From the NCBI GenBank assembly GCA_002425415.1, contig DIMG01000028.1, positions 1-64,000 of the forward strand: a stretch of DNA of 64,000 bases, in the 5' to 3' direction. Positions 59,739 through 64,000 of this stretch are shown one piece after another (the first letter of the stretch is position 1; each line of letters starts with the position of its first letter). Source of the stretch: Micavibrio sp. UBA5572 (lineage in GTDB: Bacteria > Pseudomonadota > Alphaproteobacteria > Micavibrionales > Micavibrionaceae). Under the pieces are notes generated by a model. That model did not search any database and had not been told where the DNA came from. It was given only the letters and a program-made list of their open reading frames with translations. The translations under genes and the position numbers were made by a program.

Positions 59739-61169
59739 ATGACGTCCGCATCGCAATCTCTGGAATCTGATTCTGGCCTGACCATTCGCACTGAAACCGA
59801 TTCTTTTGGTGAAATTGAAGTTCCTGCCAATCAATATTGGGGGGCGCAAACTCAGCGGTCTTTGGGAAATTTCAAAATTGGTGGCGAAAAAATGCCAGCC
59901 CCATTAATTCGGGCGCTTGGTATTATCAAACGTGCTGCGGCTCAAACCAATATGGCTTTAGGTGTTCTTTCTCCGGAAATCGGGAATGCCATTATCAATG
60001 CTGCCGAAGAAGTCATTGACGGGTCTTTGATTCATGAGTTTCCTCTGGTTGTCTGGCAAACTGGTTCAGGCACTCAAACAAACATGAATGCCAATGAAGT
60101 CATTTCGAACCGTGCAATCGAGATGGTCGGCGGCGTCATGGGATCAAAGAAACCCGTTCACCCGAATGACCATGTCAATATGGGGCAATCCTCGAATGAT
60201 ACCTTCCCGACAGCGATGCATATTGCAGCAGGTGAACAAATTTATCATGAGTTGATCCCTGCCCTTGAATATCTTCATGCTGCTCTTGATGCTAAGGCCA
60301 AGGCATTTGACCATATTGTCAAGATCGGGCGCACTCATTTGATGGATGCAACGCCGCTGACCCTTGGTCAGGAGTTTTCAGGTTACGCCAAACAAATCGA
60401 GTTTGGTATTGACCGCATCAAAACATGTTTTCCACGTTTGATGCAGTTGGCACAAGGTGGAACGGCCGTTGGAACAGGAATTAATTCCAAAGCAGGATTT
60501 GCCGAAAAATTTGCCGCAGACGTTGCTCACATCACCAGCCTTCCCTTCGTAACAGCAGAAAATAAATTCGAAGCATTGGCCGCGCATGATGCAATGGTCG
60601 AAGTTTCAGGCATCCTCAATACGATTGCCACATCTCTCATGAAAATAGCCAATGATATCCGATTATTGGGATCAGGGCCACGGTGCGGTATTGGTGAATT
60701 GGTGCTTCCTGCGAATGAGCCAGGGTCTTCGATTATGCCAGGCAAAGTCAATCCAACCCAATGTGAAGCCATGACCATGTTATGTGCTCAAGTCATGGGC
60801 AATCATGTTGCCGTGACCATCGCCGGATCGAACGGGCATTTTGAATTGAATGTGTTCAAGCCAGTTATCATTTACAATGTGTTGCAGTCTATCCGTTTGA
60901 TTGCCGATGGCTGTCACAGCTTTACCGATAATTGTATTGCGGGTATCGAAGCCGATGAGCGGCGCATTGAAAAATTGATGTTTGAAAGCCTGATGCTGGT
61001 GACGGCGCTTAACCCTCATATCGGGTATGACAACGCGGCGAAAATAGCCAAAAAAGCCCATGAAGAAGGCTCTTCTTTGAAAGAAGCCGGCGTGGCCTTG
61101 GGGCTGTTAACCGAAGAACAATTCAAACAATGGATTGTTCCTCAAGATATGGTCAAACCGCGTGACTAA
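59739..61169 (+). CDS. fumC: Fumarate hydratase, class II
   Basis: A 476-residue oxygen-stable fumarase of the TCA cycle. TQRSLGNFKIGGEKMP near the start, HPNDHVNMGQSSNDTFPTAMHIAA (about 148-171), GRTHLMDATPLTLGQEFSGY (catalytic His about 201) and the SS loop GSSIMPGKVNPTQCEAM (about 330-346) are intact. GGAGAG precedes the start. Its end overlaps the start of the RHH-protein gene. Confidence 0.97.
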   Translation: MTSASQSLESDSGLTIRTETDSFGEIEVPANQYWGAQTQRSLGNFKIGGEKMPAPLIRALGIIKRAAAQTNMALGVLSPEIGNAIINAAEEVIDGSLIHEFPLVVWQTGSGTQTNMNANEVISNRAIEMVGGVMGSKKPVHPNDHVNMGQSSNDTFPTAMHIAAGEQIYHELIPALEYLHAALDAKAKAFDHIVKIGRTHLMDATPLTLGQEFSGYAKQIEFGIDRIKTCFPRLMQLAQGGTAVGTGINSKAGFAEKFAADVAHITSLPFVTAENKFEALAAHDAMVEVSGILNTIATSLMKIANDIRLLGSGPRCGIGELVLPANEPGSSIMPGKVNPTQCEAMTMLCAQVMGNHVAVTIAGSNGHFELNVFKPVIIYNVLQSIRLIADGCHSFTDNCIAGIEADERRIEKLMFESLMLVTALNPHIGYDNAAKIAKKAHEEGSSLKEAGVALGLLTEEQFKQWIVPQDMVKPRD

Positions 61170-61428
61170 GCGTCCTCCTAATAATCAAGACAGGCCTGAT
61201 GAACTATTATCAGGCCTTCTTTCTTCGCCTGTCATTAAACGCTCTGTTTCAATTTCCGGACATTCCACATCGGTGTCATTGGAACAGCCGTTTTGGGATG
61301 AGCTTCTTTCCATTGTTGAGCAAGACAAGACGACACTTTCGGAATTGGTTGCCCACATAGACGCAATGCGCCAGATCAACTTATCCAGCGCATTGCGTCT
61401 TTACATTCTTTATCGGCTTAAAAGTTAG
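61162..61428 (+). CDS. Ribbon-helix-helix domain protein (RHH_4)
   Basis: An 88-residue protein. The GTG at 61162 overlaps the fumC stop (8 nt) and is preferred to a TTG at 61135. VIKRSVSISGHSTSVSLEQPFWDELLSIVEQDKTTLSELVAHIDAMRQINLSSALRLYIL is the RHH_4 pattern, a family common in alphaproteobacteria. It may bind DNA as a dimer; targets are unknown. Its position after fumC suggests cotranslation. Confidence 0.8.
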   Translation: MTKRPPNNQDRPDELLSGLLSSPVIKRSVSISGHSTSVSLEQPFWDELLSIVEQDKTTLSELVAHIDAMRQINLSSALRLYILYRLKS

Positions 61429-61429
61429 G

Positions 61430-64000
61430 CTATTGCCCTAACAATCCGCCCAACGCTTTTAGAGCTTCTTTTTTTATATCATCTTTTGATTTTTTCTCGG
61501 GAGCTGGTGCCGGTGCCGGTGCAGCGTCCTGACCAATATCTTGCATAGGGACTTCGGTTCCTATTATGTCTTGGGATACGGGTGCGGATGTCGGCTCTGG
61601 TGCTTGGTCTGTACCCAAGAATTTCCCTAGTTGCTTTTCAATCAGTTTATTGACTTTTTTCTCGAGTTTCCCACGCAAGTAATTTTCAATAACATCCCCG
61701 CCCGCTTTGGTTGGGTTATCCAATGATCCTTTGATGGTAAAATCAAAGGGCGGAATATCTGTATCTTTAATCGTCATGGTATTTTTCAAATCAATTGTCC
61801 ATTGGGGCAAGTTTATATTTCCTGTCCCGTTCAACGAAGCCTTAGCCCCATCAAATAAAATCTTTGAAAAATTTACGATGCCGTTTTGAATTACAAATTC
61901 AGATACAAAAATTGTGAACTCTGTCTGACCATTTCCAAATGATCCGAACAATGTTCCTGCCCGCTCCATCGGTTTATAACTTCCTTTAGCCGCAGTTGCG
62001 AGTTGGACTGCATCGACCCCTTTGACAATAATGTCCCGTCCTTCGATATTCCCTTGACCTGAAAGCGTTTGAACCAATGCCGCCGGAGATAATCCGGTTG
62101 CATTGACATTGAAATCCACCTTGGAAATTGTTCCGGAAATTGTATCGTTGGGTTTACCCATTAACGCACTTTGGAGTTTTTTACCGTCCACATTTTCCGC
62201 ATTCATTTGAGCCATTATGCCCAATGGATCGCGTTCACCTGATCCAGTTTTTATTTGTCCAGAAACAGCGGCTTGACCACCAAACAATCCAGCACTCATA
62301 TCCTTGATGTCCAGAGTCCCGTCGTTCAGTAAGAAATCAAGATTGGCGTTTGAAAAATTCCACATATCATACGCTAAAGATTTTGCCGTAATTTTTAAAT
62401 CTGCATTAAATTTTTTCATCCATGCCACATCAATGGCTTCCCGTGACCATTTCGCGCCACCTTTTGGAGATTGCGGGGCAGATTTAGATGAACCAACGGA
62501 TGATTGTTGCTCTCCGCTCACCATCGGGATGACCAAATCGCCAATATTTAAAGCACCGGATATGGTTGCTTTTGGTGACGTTTCAACATCAAAATTTCCG
62601 TCTAACGATGTCTTTCCCAAAGTTCCTTTCAGTGCCGAAACATGATACTGATCGTCACCCCATGCAACATCACCAGAAAGAGACAAAGCCCCCGTCATGG
62701 TGCTGCTTGGTATAAAGGATGGCTGAACGATCCTCATCACTTCAGGAAAGTTCGGATGATTGAGTGAAAACTTCAGTTTATTGATAACCGGCGTACCCAG
62801 TATCCCAGCAACCGTTCCTGCTCCTGATGCTGTACCTCCCCAGACTCCAAGGTTCATATCAAATCCCAAAGCTTTTAAGCCTCCGGTGACTTTGCCATTG
62901 ATTGTCGCCGCTCCTATTTTTCTGGGAAGTTCAGGCAATGTGACGTTATAATTTCTGGCCACTGCCTCAACGTCGGCAATATTTGTTTTGAACCCTATAT
63001 CAAGATCCGATAATTTTTCTGTGTTACCGATTGTTCCGGATGACTTGATTGAAATGCCGTCCGGTAATTCGGCATCCATTTTATTGATTTTCAATGAGCC
63101 TTGAGATGATGATATATCAAAGTGAATATCTTTATAGGATTTTTGACTAAGAACGACCTCTTCTATATCGCCGCGCATCCGGCCTTCAAAGGGGACGGAA
63201 AACCCGAAGGATTTCTTTTCCGAACCAGCGGATTCTGCAATATCAACCACATCGGATGAAGACTCATCGCTTGTGTTAACACCCAATTTTTTTTGTATCT
63301 GGTCTATGTCCAGTTTTTTGACTGTTGCCACCAAATCGACTGTCTTTTTATCATCAAGCGTGACACTTCCTTTGAGGGAAATATCATTTTCATCAAGCTT
63401 CAAGTTGCTTTGTTCCAGCAAGATCTTGTTCCCCGACATGGTCGCCGTAGCCGATACAGATAAATCATCCATAAATTTGACTAATGGCGACGCAGATCCA
63501 TCGGCTTTTTGATTGGATCTCAAAGAAAAAGAAATTTGGGGAGTTTTTGTTTTATCGGCCAAATTTGCAGCCGAGAAATTTCCTGCATAATCCAACTCTC
63601 CAAGCAATACTTGTAAATTGCTGAGTGCTATTTTTTCCGGAGAGTAGGTGATTTTTCCAGAGAGTGAGGTTTTACCCTGCAATTCTTTGGGAATTTCAGG
63701 AGCATCATCGCCCGAGAACGCAGCCAATGCCACCCCAAAATCTGTTACTTCAAGAGACATATCCCCTTCAACCAACAGTATATCCTTATTGGTGATAACA
63801 CCAGAATATGCCGCGCGAATATTGCTTTCGGGCAATGCCAGTTTTATTTGAACCGGATAGATTCCATTGTCCATATCCATATCAGATGTGTTGATTTTGG
63901 CTTCGACTTTACGTCCACCATAGGTCAATCCACCATTCATTTCGAAAGGGCCTGACAGGCTGTCGGCCTTTAAACGTAGATCAACATCCTCAACCGCGTG
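61430..64000 (-). CDS. AsmA-family inner membrane/periplasmic protein (partial)
   Basis: At least 856 residues, still open at the right edge: the 20 codons between 63941 and 64000 are in frame and read VEDVDLRLKADSLSGPFE, so the true start lies outside the window and the ATG at 63940 is internal. The sequence is a long run of beta-strand repeats with a C-terminal AsmA_2-type domain (VNATGLSPAALVQTLSGQGNIEGRDIIVKGVDAVQLA; FVIQNGIVNFSKILFDGAKASLNGTGNINLPQWTIDL) and a Pro/Ala-rich tail. AsmA-like proteins bridge the periplasm and carry lipids to the outer membrane. One nt separates its stop from the RHH gene. Confidence 0.88.
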   Translation of the reverse strand, partial: HAVEDVDLRLKADSLSGPFEMNGGLTYGGRKVEAKINTSDMDMDNGIYPVQIKLALPESNIRAAYSGVITNKDILLVEGDMSLEVTDFGVALAAFSGDDAPEIPKELQGKTSLSGKITYSPEKIALSNLQVLLGELDYAGNFSAANLADKTKTPQISFSLRSNQKADGSASPLVKFMDDLSVSATATMSGNKILLEQSNLKLDENDISLKGSVTLDDKKTVDLVATVKKLDIDQIQKKLGVNTSDESSSDVVDIAESAGSEKKSFGFSVPFEGRMRGDIEEVVLSQKSYKDIHFDISSSQGSLKINKMDAELPDGISIKSSGTIGNTEKLSDLDIGFKTNIADVEAVARNYNVTLPELPRKIGAATINGKVTGGLKALGFDMNLGVWGGTASGAGTVAGILGTPVINKLKFSLNHPNFPEVMRIVQPSFIPSSTMTGALSLSGDVAWGDDQYHVSALKGTLGKTSLDGNFDVETSPKATISGALNIGDLVIPMVSGEQQSSVGSSKSAPQSPKGGAKWSREAIDVAWMKKFNADLKITAKSLAYDMWNFSNANLDFLLNDGTLDIKDMSAGLFGGQAAVSGQIKTGSGERDPLGIMAQMNAENVDGKKLQSALMGKPNDTISGTISKVDFNVNATGLSPAALVQTLSGQGNIEGRDIIVKGVDAVQLATAAKGSYKPMERAGTLFGSFGNGQTEFTIFVSEFVIQNGIVNFSKILFDGAKASLNGTGNINLPQWTIDLKNTMTIKDTDIPPFDFTIKGSLDNPTKAGGDVIENYLRGKLEKKVNKLIEKQLGKFLGTDQAPEPTSAPVSQDIIGTEVPMQDIGQDAAPAPAPAPEKKSKDDIKKEALKALGGLLGQ

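Noticed and set aside
1..64000. tRNA, rRNA, CRISPR arrays, IS elements, prophage or toxin-antitoxin pairs
   Set aside because: Intergenic spaces were read for cloverleaf ends, regularly spaced repeats, transposase-like proteins and small paired genes. None was found.

Overview
The window looks like a chromosome segment of an alphaproteobacterium with moderate GC (mid-40s percent, judged by eye). The evidence is gene content and order: a RegB/RegA redox two-component pair, a CxxC-less Fur, DUF1491, YdcH and RHH_4 small proteins, the short (no insertion domain) ProRS, an F1 cluster atpHAGDC without F0 genes, ispH-thrB-rnhA, dapF-mtaB-ftsY, and ffh-rpsP-rimM-trmD-rplS running into leuCDB. A Micavibrio- or Rhodospirillales-like lineage is possible, but I cannot assign one. 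I see no IS element, prophage, tRNA, rRNA or CRISPR array.

Layout. 0-6 kb (mostly minus strand): a partial gene, a structured RNA candidate with its own terminator, DUF1491-fur, a PAS histidine kinase, upp with a degenerate GGDEF gene, tgt and rpmB. 6-12.4 kb: a CobT-like pseudoenzyme candidate followed by regB-regA, OmpW, and several unrecognised envelope proteins. 12.5-22.4 kb: uvrB, a nitroreductase, a secreted DUF922-like protein, lysS, a pseudopilin-like protein, proS and a large DinG-type helicase. 22.4-28.8 kb: atpCDGAH (minus), gmhA and a lipoprotein. 28.8-34.3 kb: ispH, a YgjV-like membrane protein, thrB, rnhA, then a Tat-exported YcbK-like peptidase and an L,D-transpeptidase. 34.2-40 kb: ilvD, two bacterial PH-domain membrane proteins, pfkA, and a solute-binding protein with an XRE regulator. 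40-46.7 kb: ydcH-purE-purK, convergent amn, ftsY, mtaB and dapF. 46.9-50.8 kb: ffh to rplS. 50.8-52 kb: three small orphan genes. 52-64 kb: leuC-orphan-leuD-leuB-ppa-rhodanese, greB, slyX, dusB, a TyrA-like dehydrogenase, fumC, an RHH protein and a partial AsmA-family gene.

Together these genes cover protein synthesis and membrane targeting (Ffh/FtsY, S16, L19, L28, LysRS, ProRS), tRNA modification (Tgt, TrmD, MtaB, DusB), ATP synthesis, branched-chain amino acid, threonine, lysine and tyrosine biosynthesis, purine synthesis and AMP breakdown, envelope building, and redox and iron control.

The most unusual points are: a Tgt that lacks all three zinc cysteines and has an altered base-binding loop; a CobT-like protein without its catalytic glutamate; an unrecognised 264-residue gene embedded and overlapped in the leu operon; a cluster of three small orphans on the opposite strand; a nested palindromic element between rpsP and rimM; a structured RNA candidate near the left edge; and a TyrA resembling plant-type arogenate dehydrogenases. 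No complete new multi-gene defence or secretion system is evident. Start positions were moved inside the longest reading frame where a better ribosome binding site or family length supports it, and this is noted in the entries.
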